A DNA stretch of 33,284 nucleotides from an uncultured Chryseobacterium sp. Its GTDB lineage: Bacteria > Bacteroidota > Bacteroidia > Flavobacteriales > Weeksellaceae. This document shows, one piece after another, positions 25,580-32,052 of this stretch; position 1 is the stretch's first letter, and each line of letters begins with the position of its first letter. Both the position numbers and the translations under genes were made by a program. The stretch is taken from contig NZ_CAKZIK010000055.1 in the NCBI RefSeq assembly GCF_936933875.1, positions 1 through 33,284 on the forward strand, in the 5' to 3' direction. The notes beneath the pieces were generated by a model. It was not told where the DNA came from, did not search any database, and was given only the letters and a program-made list of their open reading frames with translations.

Positions 25580-26704
25580 ATGTCTTTATCTGAAAAAGAT
25601 TTGCGCCATGTCCGAAAGAAGTTTGAGGACAAGGGAGAAAAAGTTCCCGACAAGATTCGGCTGGGAAACCATTTCGTGGACGACTTTATTTTTGATGACC
25701 AACAAGCGGCGGACATCCCAATCAATGCGCTTCGAGTCATTTTCAATATCGTTGCAATTATCGGCAATGAACAGTTTCGTCCCGAAGACCGTCCGAAGCA
25801 ACTTTCCCTATTTGATGAAGAATTTGAAACAGAAAATAACATTTTCGCCTCCATCAAAATCCGGAACAGTAAAATTTCTCCGAGTGGTTCCACAAAGCAG
25901 GTTGTGGATGCCTATGAGTTTCTCGCCAAATTTAAGATGGGATGGTACAAATCGCTTAATTCAAAAGGGAAAGAAATCAAAACATTTGGCGGACTTATTT
26001 CTACGCCAACCTATGACCAAAGAGGTTTTACCACATTTCTAATTAGCAGTTACTGGCTGAAAAAATTATTGGTTATTCCCGAATATAATTATGTACTCTA
26101 TCATCTGGTGTATAATATCAGAAACAACAAACACATTATTTTCTCCATCTGGCTTTCAAAAATTCCCGAATCGGGAACAATGCTGAAGCTGGGTAATTTC
26201 AATAAAAAGTTTGGGTTAAATTATAAAAATACCAAAGATTTCTGCTTCAAATTTCTAAAGCCCATCAAAATCAATCTCGACAGATACAATAGTTTTTCTT
26301 TCCAATACAGGTATGAAAAGGATTCCATATTTATTGTTCCTATCTTAACCAAAGGATTTTCTCATCCATTTGAAGAAGCAAAAAAACTTATAGAATCAAA
26401 CCAAGAGAATTTTAACCAAAGTCATAAAATTAACCGAAGATTGCTCTATTTCAAAAAACGATATAGATTAGACGAAGCCGAAACAGTCCAGTTTTTCCAT
26501 CAATACGAAAATATACCGCAGACAAGGGAACTGATTGAAAGAGCCTTCAAGGAATTTATTAGGAACTGCAGAATGAGAAAGATAGCATCGACCGACTTTA
26601 AAGGTCAAAAATTTCTTATTGAAATTCAGGCACACATCAAGCATTTGTATAGAAATACAAAAATGGGAGAAATATTCCCTAATGGCTATCCGATGATTGT
26701 CTGA
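25580..26704 (+). CDS. plasmid-type replication initiator protein (Rep)
   Basis: Protein of 374 residues. The body (about 100-265) reads like the double winged-helix Rep_3/RepB initiator fold (IFASIKIRNSKIS, KQVVDAYEFLAKFKMG, GFTTFLISSYWLKKLLVIPEYNYVLYHLVYNIRNN, KHIIFSIWLSKI, GTMLKLGNFNKKFG). The last 80 residues are charged and helical. The strongest support is position: seven iterons begin 2 bases after the stop codon. It would bind these repeats and melt the origin with DnaA. The exact family name is inferred. Confidence 0.75.
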   Translation: MSLSEKDLRHVRKKFEDKGEKVPDKIRLGNHFVDDFIFDDQQAADIPINALRVIFNIVAIIGNEQFRPEDRPKQLSLFDEEFETENNIFASIKIRNSKISPSGSTKQVVDAYEFLAKFKMGWYKSLNSKGKEIKTFGGLISTPTYDQRGFTTFLISSYWLKKLLVIPEYNYVLYHLVYNIRNNKHIIFSIWLSKIPESGTMLKLGNFNKKFGLNYKNTKDFCFKFLKPIKINLDRYNSFSFQYRYEKDSIFIVPILTKGFSHPFEEAKKLIESNQENFNQSHKINRRLLYFKKRYRLDEAETVQFFHQYENIPQTRELIERAFKEFIRNCRMRKIASTDFKGQKFLIEIQAHIKHLYRNTKMGEIFPNGYPMIV

Positions 26705-26705
26705 T

Positions 26706-26988
26706 TTCGGAATTGCACTCACCACCAATTCGGAATTGCACTCACTAAAGTTAAAGAAATGTTAAAAATGAACAAAATAACAGCATCGAATTCGGAATTG
26801 CACTCACCCGAAGATTTAGAAAACACAAAAATTGTGGATAACCTAGCTGTTTTGTGGATAACTACGGTTATCAGAATAAATGGAAAAATCGATTCGGAAT
26901 TGCACTCACCCCAAAACAGGCTTTATTTCGGAATTGCACTCACCCAAATTTCGGAATTGAACTCACTAGTTTTCGGAATTGAACTCAC
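26706..26988 (+). repeat. iteron array, seven 17-bp repeats (replication origin)
   Basis: Repeats of TTCGGAATTGCACTCAC begin at 26706, 26729, 26791, 26893 and 26927; two variants with TTGAACTCAC begin at 26950 and 26972. Within clusters the start-to-start spacing is 22-23 bases, two helical turns, as expected for initiator-binding iterons. The two wide gaps (62 and 102 bases) hold AT-rich DNA and DnaA boxes. All copies face the same way. Confidence 0.9.
26833..26861 (-). promoter_or_regulatory. pair of DnaA boxes within the iteron array
   Basis: TGTGGATAA at 26833-26841 and 26853-26861 is the complement of the perfect DnaA box TTATCCACA. The two copies are 20 bases apart in the same orientation. 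A third perfect box is at 27087-27095, before the primase gene. Together with the iterons this defines a plasmid-type origin. Confidence 0.8.
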
Positions 26989-27119
26989 CGAAAAACACCA
27001 TCAAATCCTTTGTGGCAAAAGAAGAATGCCGTTTGCTAAAAGTAATATAAAAATAAATTAAAAGTCTTTTTTATTTAAAAGGGAAATGTGGATAAGTAAT
27101 TTGCATTAAAAGAAAAAAA

Positions 27120-27959
27120 ATGAATTGCGAAAAAGTCAAGCAAAACGTCGGAATTCGGGCGGTTTTGGAGTCGTTCGGGCTGTTTCCGGTCAAAGAAAAT
27201 CCGAAAACTGCGTTTTATTTTGCGTTGGACCGGGAAGAAAAAATTCCAAGTCTGGCGGTCGATTTTGTCAAAAACAAGGCGTTCGATTTTGGAAATGGAA
27301 AAAGTTACGATGTGATTTCAATTGTCCAACAGATAAAGAAATGTTCCGTTTCAGAAGCATTGAAATGCCTTTCAACATTGGATTTTAGAGTTCAAAATGA
27401 AATAAAATATCACGAAACTACTGGTCAAACATGCAATCAGATTTTAGAAATCAAAGAAATCCAGCATCCTGCATTAATTCAGTATCTGAAGTCCCGAAGA
27501 GTTTTTGAGCAAAAGCATAGGGTTAAGGAAATTCACTACGAATTGAAAGGAAGAAAATATTTCGGAATTGGATTTCAGAATAAGTCCGGAGGTTTTGAGA
27601 TTCGCAATCCACAGTCAAAAATATGTTTGGGAAAAAAGGATGTGACGTTGATTGTTAATGATAACAATCTCAAGAACGAGATTCTCATATTTGAGGGCTT
27701 TTTCGATTATCTGACCTACCGAAATTTAGACAAATCAGATAATTCAAACTGTGATTACTTGACTTTAAATTCAACTGCAATGTTTTTCAAGGTGGAAGAA
27801 AAACTGAAACAATATGAGAAAATTTCACTTTTTCTAGACAATGATAAGAATGGGAAATCGGTTAAATTAAAAATTAAAAGTCAATACAAAAATATAGAGG
27901 ATTGCTCTTTAATTTATCATAATTTTAAGGACTTGAACGAGTGGTTTTGTAATATTTGA
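27120..27959 (+). CDS. Toprim-domain DNA primase of the mobile element
   Basis: Protein of 279 residues that would make primers on the element's single-stranded DNA. The N-terminal half resembles the zinc-binding region of DnaG-like proteins (EEKIPSLAVDFVKNKAFDFGNGKSYDVISIVQ, the SxxV..K...CF..G...D..  layout), but the usual CHC2 zinc ligands are missing. The Toprim domain (about 175-279) has the conserved glutamate E192 in FEGFFDYLTY and the acidic pair D240, D242 in LFLDNDKNGK. Such short primases accompany Bacteroidota mobilisable elements. It follows the iterons and ends before a terminator at 28042. Confidence 0.85.
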   Translation: MNCEKVKQNVGIRAVLESFGLFPVKENPKTAFYFALDREEKIPSLAVDFVKNKAFDFGNGKSYDVISIVQQIKKCSVSEALKCLSTLDFRVQNEIKYHETTGQTCNQILEIKEIQHPALIQYLKSRRVFEQKHRVKEIHYELKGRKYFGIGFQNKSGGFEIRNPQSKICLGKKDVTLIVNDNNLKNEILIFEGFFDYLTYRNLDKSDNSNCDYLTLNSTAMFFKVEEKLKQYEKISLFLDNDKNGKSVKLKIKSQYKNIEDCSLIYHNFKDLNEWFCNI

Positions 27960-28041
27960 TCAGTTTAAATCATTGGAGAAACCATTTTCCAATGAATTTC
28001 CTTTAGTTTTCCATTAACAACCACGTCCATTGATTAAGTTT

Positions 28042-28062
28042 CCCAACTGCGGTTGGGCTTTT
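28042..28062 (+). terminator. intrinsic terminator after the primase gene
   Basis: CCCAAC (28042-28047), loop TGCG, GTTGGG (28052-28057), then CTTTT. A second hairpin, CATTGGA with TCCAATG, lies at 27971-27994 directly after the primase stop. The 27960-28493 interval holds these hairpins and the structure at 28076-28259, but no supported gene. Confidence 0.75.
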
Positions 28063-28075
28063 ACGTTTGCAAATG

Positions 28076-28259
28076 TAGGACGGCACCACCCACACAAAAA
28101 AATCTTTTTGGGTTTCTAAAAAAATTCTTTCCACAAGCTCCAACAATTTTTCCAGACACTCCTAAATCCTTCGGACAAAAAGATTTCAAGCCCGATTCGG
28201 AATTTTCTGCCTTTATCCAGCGGAACCGAATCGGGTTTTGTATGGATGGTGCCGTCCTA
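28076..28259. repeat. 184-bp nested inverted repeat able to form a three-way junction
   Basis: Outer arms 28076-28099 and 28236-28259 are complementary at 22 of 24 positions (core TAGGACGGCACCA). Inside, 28100-28110 pairs with 28176-28186 (11 of 11, AAATCTTTTTG) and 28191-28200 pairs with 28226-28235 (10 of 10, CCCGATTCGG). The three stems abut with no unpaired bases at two of the junction's strands and four (CAAG) at the third. The two outer mismatches become G-T wobbles on the minus strand, hinting that this strand is the functional one. Position beside primase and ssb suggests a single-strand origin, transfer origin or structured RNA; none is proven. Confidence 0.7.
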
Positions 28260-28493
28260 TGTTCATGGGCAAAGAAAAAGCCGGAACCTCAGTTGTACGA
28301 ATCAAATCAACCATAGACGTTCTTTGAAATCAACGGAAAAACAATAAAAATCCAGCAAAAAATACTGTTTTCTAACTTAATATAAAAAAAGAAAAATGCC
28401 GAGTGTCCTCGATACCAAATCAATTCACTCCCAACATTTGACCTTTGACAAAACAAAAATTAACAAAATATTAACATTTTAAAATTTAAGATT

Positions 28494-28634
28494 ATGAACA
28501 CAATCGTAGGTAGAATTACCAAAAATGCAGAAATCAACACCTTGAAAAACGACAAACAGGTCGTAAACTTTTCGGTAGCAACCAATGACAGTAAATTACT
28601 AAAAAAAGTGGAATTGAAAAGCATGTGCGGCTAA
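28494..28634 (+). pseudogene. ssb: single-stranded DNA-binding protein, truncated after about 34 residues
   Basis: The reading frame starts MNTIVGRITKNAEINTLK, continues NDKQVVNFSVATND and matches the first strands of the SSB OB fold found in Bacteroidota mobile elements. After ATNDS the similarity stops and a foreign tail of about a dozen residues runs to a stop at 28632-28634. The remaining roughly two thirds of the protein is missing. The break is next to a 12-bp hairpin at 28611-28654. It marks the right limit of the element's conserved module. Confidence 0.8.
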
Positions 28635-28654
28635 ATATTTAGGCTTTTCAATTC
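28611..28654. repeat. 12-bp perfect inverted repeat at the ssb breakpoint
   Basis: GAATTGAAAAGC (28611-28622) pairs with GCTTTTCAATTC (28643-28654) around a 20-base loop. It begins within the foreign tail of the truncated ssb, 11 bases before the left inverted repeat of the next cassette. It may be a recombination footprint or a transposon-end relic. Confidence 0.55.
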
Positions 28655-28664
28655 AAGACTTCAT

Positions 28665-28701
28665 CCCGCATTTTGCAAATACTATGTTGTACGCAGTTTT
28701 A
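28665..28701 (+). repeat. left inverted repeat of a single-gene cassette
   Basis: Runs from CCCGCATTTTGCAAATACT to GTTGTACGCAGTTTTA, whose last bases are the stop codon of the 275-residue gene. Its partner is 29556-29596. Confidence 0.6.
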
Positions 28702-29526
28702 TTTTTCTATTTTCACATCAATATTTAATGAGGGCTGAGCAATTGTTCTCTTTTCCCATCTGTCATAATAGCTCCTATAATAAACGGTTTTGAATAATGC
28801 TCCACTCAAATAAATCCATCCATCAAAATTATTTATTACTTGCATTGATACAAAGAAATTTTGTTTAGAAATCCATACATTTCTTTTAGATATATCAAAG
28901 GTAAATGTCCCTGCTTTTATGTCGGCTTCTGTTAATTGTACTGTTAGATTTTCACTTAACAAAGAATTGTCAGGAAGTCCATTTTTTTCTGAATATACAT
29001 TGAAACTTATCAAAAGAGGTTTATCAGTTTTCAAATTTACAATATTAATATTGATCTTTTGAATTTTTAATTTTTTGTTATTATTAAAATAAACACCAAA
29101 TTCTTTAGATTTATCTTCTTTGGTTCTTGCAGGATTAAAACCAAATTGTACTTTTTTGGTTTTTGCATTAGTTCCCCAGTTTTTTTCGGAATATCTTTTT
29201 GGATTTAATTTAACTTCTTGAATATCTACTACTTTTTCGTTAAGAGAAATTATGTGATTTCCACTTATAAAATTTTGAACTGATTGAGAAAAATTTTCAA
29301 ATCCTCCAACTTGCACTGTAATATTTTTATTCTGATCAACATTTGTCAAGTCAATTGAATAATTACCTTTTTCGTCAGCAATTGCTCCAAAATTTTCATT
29401 TTCAATTCCTATTCTAGCAAAAGGAATTGCGCTATTGTTTTCTTTCGAAATAATCTTACCATTTATTGTTTGGGCATTTAAAATACCACAAAAAATTATT
29501 GCTAAAAATTTAAATAGTTTACTCAT
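28699..29526 (-). CDS. exported protein with carboxypeptidase-like regulatory domain
   Basis: Protein of 275 residues. A signal peptide ends near ILNAQ. Residues about 20-100 (QTINGKIISKENNSAIPFARIGIENENFGAIADEKGNYSIDL in essence) form the CarboxypepD_reg-like beta sandwich found at the start of many Bacteroidota outer-membrane proteins. The rest (about 105-275) is beta-rich without a known domain (FGVYFNNNKKLKIQKININ, then LLISFNVYSEKNGLPDNSLL). It is the only gene between the inverted repeats at 28665-28701 and 29556-29596 and overlaps the left one. The function is unknown. Confidence 0.8.
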   Translation of the reverse strand: MSKLFKFLAIIFCGILNAQTINGKIISKENNSAIPFARIGIENENFGAIADEKGNYSIDLTNVDQNKNITVQVGGFENFSQSVQNFISGNHIISLNEKVVDIQEVKLNPKRYSEKNWGTNAKTKKVQFGFNPARTKEDKSKEFGVYFNNNKKLKIQKININIVNLKTDKPLLISFNVYSEKNGLPDNSLLSENLTVQLTEADIKAGTFTFDISKRNVWISKQNFFVSMQVINNFDGWIYLSGALFKTVYYRSYYDRWEKRTIAQPSLNIDVKIEK

Positions 29527-29555
29527 TTAGTTAGTTTGTATAAACGCGTTTGTTG

Positions 29556-29596
29556 TAAAATTGCGTACAACGGAAAAAGTATTGGCGAAGTGCGGG
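29556..29596 (-). repeat. right inverted repeat of a single-gene cassette
   Basis: TAAAATTGCGTACAAC followed by nine bases and GTATTGGCGAAGTGCGGG-like sequence. Read on the minus strand it aligns to the left repeat: CCCGCA, then TT.GC, AATACT, GTTGTACGCA and TTTTA are shared, with small insertions. Confidence 0.6.
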
Positions 29597-29990
29597 CTAA
29601 ATGGAACGTGATTCCCGTTTTTATCACGAATCATCATTCCACCTCCATCATTTAACTCAATAATGTGCCCACTTTTACTACTCAAACTTTTAATATTATT
29701 TCCAGAACCGCCAACTTTGCAGTGGAATAGACCCTCATTACAAAAGGACGATCGGGATGATTGTGTTGGAAATTTATCGTTACCTGATCTCCAACTTCGG
29801 GAATTGCCATAAAACCTCTGTTTTTAGAAACTTTACTGCTACTTCCTGCGTCGGGAGCCATTACTCGGATGGATTCCGTAGTGTCATGTAACTGCCAATC
29901 GAAACGTACCTGAATTCTTCCTTGATTTAATGGATCTGCATTGGCTGTAACTTTTGCAAACTGAGCTTCGGCTTTTAGGAATTGAAAACT
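29597..29990 (-). pseudogene. vgrG: vgrG (type VI secretion spike) remnant, frameshifted and truncated
   Basis: The minus strand encodes about 130 residues of the central part of a VgrG/Rhs-Vgr protein: LKAEAQFAKVTANADPLNQG, then RIQVRFDWQ, SIRVMAPDAGSS, GFMAIPEVGDQVTINFQ and HPDRPFVM. At about 29733 the frame shifts and continues as GLFHCKVGGSGNNIKSLSSK and SGHIIELNDGGG. Both ends are missing: a stop codon precedes it at 29991 and the inverted repeat cuts it after HVPFSP. VgrG forms the tip of the type VI secretion spike and carries effectors, so this fits the toxin genes next to it. The 29991-30108 gap holds nothing I recognise. Confidence 0.8.
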
Positions 29991-30108
29991 TTAACACTCA
30001 ATAACCAATAATCTGATTTTCAAATAAGTAGAGTATTTCAAGTAAACTACTTGTTTTTAAAAAGAAAAATATTCTTAATTATTTGTTTTATAAGAGAATA
30101 AAATCAAT

Positions 30109-30564
30109 TTATTTATTAGAAGTATTTTCCAATGAATCTAAAATCTGAAGATTTCTTTTACTGTTAGGATTTCCTTGTTTTTCTGCTTCAAGTAAAAAAT
30201 ATTTTGATTTTGTAAGATTCCCCATCTGCATATAACAAATGCCTAAAGAATTGGTAATCTTATTAAAATACCCTTCTTTTTTCCCAATTCCTTTATTGTA
30301 TGCAACTGTGAGATTAGATATTGCATTGTTGTAATCTTTCTTTTCCATGTAAGAAAATCCTATTGGTGCCACAACATCAGGATATTTATTTTTATCAACG
30401 CGATTAAGATAAAACAGCGTCAAGTCGTATTGGTTATTTTCGTAAGAATCCCAACCGTTTTTATAAAATTTGCTTTCATTATCTGTAAAAAAATTATATT
30501 TAATGATTACAACGAAAATAAATATAGAAAATATTAATAAAATAATCTGAATTACTCTTTTCAT
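30109..30564 (-). CDS. membrane-anchored TPR-type protein, 151 residues
   Basis: One N-terminal membrane helix (about 5-24, IQIILLIFSIFIFVVIIKY) and then three to four degenerate tetratricopeptide-like repeats (WDSYENNQYDLTLFYLNRV, IGFSYMEKKDYNNAISNLTVAY, LGICYMQMGNLTKSKYFLLEA). TPR repeats bind partner proteins. It is the last gene of a leftward run after the toxin and immunity genes, so it may be a further immunity or accessory protein. This is inference from context only. Confidence 0.7.
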   Translation of the reverse strand: MKRVIQIILLIFSIFIFVVIIKYNFFTDNESKFYKNGWDSYENNQYDLTLFYLNRVDKNKYPDVVAPIGFSYMEKKDYNNAISNLTVAYNKGIGKKEGYFNKITNSLGICYMQMGNLTKSKYFLLEAEKQGNPNSKRNLQILDSLENTSNK

Positions 30565-30589
30565 AAAATAATTTTAGTTTTAATTTTTT

Positions 30590-30805
30590 TTACCAAAACA
30601 ATAACAACAATAAATATACTATATCCACAAAAAAAATAATGCTAACTATTTTTAACTGAGTTATGCCTCCGTAGTGATCAATAACCCAACTTGCTCCGAA
30701 AATATACATTATAAATATTACGAGAAGAACAAAAAAATATTTTTCTTTCTCAAATTGTAAAATATCAAATTCCATTAGCTGCTGTCCGGTCTGTTCAAAT
30801 TCCAT
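30590..30805 (-). CDS. small membrane protein, 71 residues
   Basis: Two hydrophobic segments (about 23-43 and 50-70) behind an acidic N-terminus (MEFEQTGQQLMEFDILQFEKE). It starts 11 bases after the immunity candidate gene and ends 25 bases before the TPR gene. The family is not recognised; small two-helix proteins are common in polymorphic toxin loci as immunity or orphan genes. Confidence 0.6.
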   Translation of the reverse strand: MEFEQTGQQLMEFDILQFEKEKYFFVLLVIFIMYIFGASWVIDHYGGITQLKIVSIIFFVDIVYLLLLLFW

Positions 30806-30816
30806 AAAATTATGAA

Positions 30817-31299
30817 TTAACTCTTCTTCTCCCTTTTTTCGAACATTTCAAAAATCTTATCAACCTCATTACTCACTGAATCACCTTCAAAAACAGCATT
30901 TTTTAAATTGAATTTTTTCATAAATGAGAATGCCTCAACTGAAATATTTAGTGTTTGAGATTGGTCAATAAAAAAGTCATCTTCTCCTTTTGCTCCATTA
31001 ATAACCATCCAATAAAAAGTTGGAACTTTTTTTTCTAGTTGATAATTACTTTCAAAATATTCATCAAAAGTAAGTTTTAAATCCTTTATAGTGTACCCTG
31101 AAAATCTTGTAGTTTCTAAACTTGACTTAAGATATTCTGTTATGATAAAAACAGGAAAGTTTTCCATTAAATCATCACCTAACCAATCTTCTAAGTTGAT
31201 GTGTAAATCTTTAACAATAGGTGGATGATTGGATTTATTTATTTTTGTATCTTCTCCTAAACCCACAATTACTTCAGGTTCAATTTTAATGTATTTCAT
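30817..31299 (-). CDS. probable immunity protein of the adjacent nuclease toxin
   Basis: Soluble acidic protein of 160 residues without signal peptide (KIEPEVIVGLGEDTKI, then HINLEDWLGDDLMENFPVFIITEYL and a charged tail FEMFEKREKKS). It begins 6 bases after the toxin gene stop and is on the same strand. In polymorphic toxin systems this is the position of the cognate immunity gene, whose product binds and blocks the toxin in the producing cell. I cannot place it in a named Imm family by eye. Confidence 0.65.
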   Translation of the reverse strand: MKYIKIEPEVIVGLGEDTKINKSNHPPIVKDLHINLEDWLGDDLMENFPVFIITEYLKSSLETTRFSGYTIKDLKLTFDEYFESNYQLEKKVPTFYWMVINGAKGEDDFFIDQSQTLNISVEAFSFMKKFNLKNAVFEGDSVSNEVDKIFEMFEKREKKS

Positions 31300-31305
31300 A
31301 AATTA

Positions 31306-31833
31306 TTATTTTAATGGTGGATTAAATTGAGAGCCATAAAGATTATCAATAACATCAGCAAAATCTTGAATCTCTTGTTTGGTAGCATTAGGGTATTGTT
31401 TGTAAAATCGATTCCAAGCGATTCTTATTGTGCTTAAATGCAAAGTATTGTTTACATCTTTTGGTATTCCTCTTAAATTTTCAATTTTATCTAATTCGGC
31501 TTTTGTAAACAAACCAGGATATTTTATTAGAACTTGCTGTTCAACTGCGTGGTGAACTACAACATCACCTTTTAAGGAAGGATTTTCTCCAAAGAAATTT
31601 TCTCTATATCCATTATGCACCAAAATCCCATCTTCGGTTACATAGTAATTCTCGTTGCCTTCAATATCAAAATTATAAACTTTTTCATAATGTGGCAAGA
31701 TTTCTATGCTGATAATTGTGGTATAATGTCTTCCTTTTAAATGTAAAAGATCTCCAGGTTGTAAATCTTTAGCTTCTATCCATTCATCATTACAAAAAAA
31801 TCGGTGTTCTGGTGTTACTCTTACAAATTCTCC
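31306..31833 (-). pseudogene. polymorphic toxin tip: HINT domain end plus putative nuclease, N-terminus missing
   Basis: The reading frame is open for 175 residues but lacks a good ATG start; the first possible start is a TTG at 31698. Upstream it encodes GEFVRVTPEHRFFCNDEWIEAKDLQPGD in two parts, then VYNFDIEGNENYYVTEDGILVHN: the second half of a HINT (pretoxin) domain, with TPEH and the terminal HN. The toxin domain follows (VVHHAVEQQVLIKYPGLFTKAE, then LENLRGIP-like ENLRGIPKDVNNTLHLSTIR and WNRFY), with paired histidines of the HNH/endonuclease VII sort seen in Rhs-type toxins. It is 5'-truncated: the frame is closed by the stop of the 70-residue gene at 31834. It could be a silent tip awaiting recombination. 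Confidence 0.65.
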
Positions 31834-32046
31834 TTAAAATATTCCACTCCAAATTTTAAGCAGAAGCTTGATTAATTTATGTTTGTTAAAAATTAAAATC
31901 AATAAAATTATTTGAATAAGAATTGGCATTATTAGTCTTAATTCGAAAATTGACAAAATCGAATAGACATTATAGAGAAGCAAAATTGAAATAAACATAA
32001 TGATTCCGTAATAAAAAATCTTGTCTGTAAAAATTGCTTTCTCCAT
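31834..32046 (-). CDS. small membrane protein, 70 residues
   Basis: Two hydrophobic helices (about 12-32 and 39-57), basic C-terminus (FNKHKLIKLLLKIWSGIF). Its stop codon directly precedes, in the same frame, the first codon of the HINT remnant. It lies 6 bases after the stop of the DsbD-like gene. No family recognised; it could be an orphan immunity gene of an earlier toxin cassette. Confidence 0.55.
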   Translation of the reverse strand: MEKAIFTDKIFYYGIIMFISILLLYNVYSILSIFELRLIMPILIQIILLILIFNKHKLIKLLLKIWSGIF

Positions 32047-32052
32047 TATACT

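Larger units (their letters stand above)
17464..28654. mobile_element. decayed integrative element with plasmid-type replicon
   Basis: Limits are inferred: left end at the tRNA-like fragment, right end near the broken ssb gene. Contents in order: methylase/nuclease cargo, tyrosine recombinase, secreted protein, repressor, operator, two DUF3853 proteins, winged-helix protein, replication initiator, iterons and DnaA boxes, Toprim primase, structured DNA, truncated ssb. This is the gene set of Bacteroidota integrative mobilisable elements or integrated plasmids, but no relaxase or mobilisation gene is present, and ssb is cut. The missing part was probably deleted when the region right of 28600 was rearranged. 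Confidence 0.7.

Noticed and set aside
25608..26042. Second open frame overlapping the start of the replication initiator
   Set aside because: Out-of-frame shadow; the initiator frame has the coherent domain pattern and continues to the iterons.
26706..26988. CRISPR array
   Set aside because: The repeats are 17 bp, unevenly spaced at 22-102 bases and adjacent to an initiator gene and DnaA boxes; there are no cas genes. They are iterons.
26759..27061. Open frame of 100 codons across the iterons
   Set aside because: Its repeated SELHSP pieces are only the iteron sequence read as codons. The region is an origin with DnaA boxes, and no protein family is recognisable.
27551..27570. Extra iteron in the primase gene (TTCGGAATTG)
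   Set aside because: Only the first ten bases match and the conserved CACTCAC half is missing; probably chance.
28053..28316. Open frame of 87 codons across the three-way-junction element
   Set aside because: It starts inside the primase terminator and its codons follow the inverted repeats. The stem complementarity explains the sequence better than a protein does.
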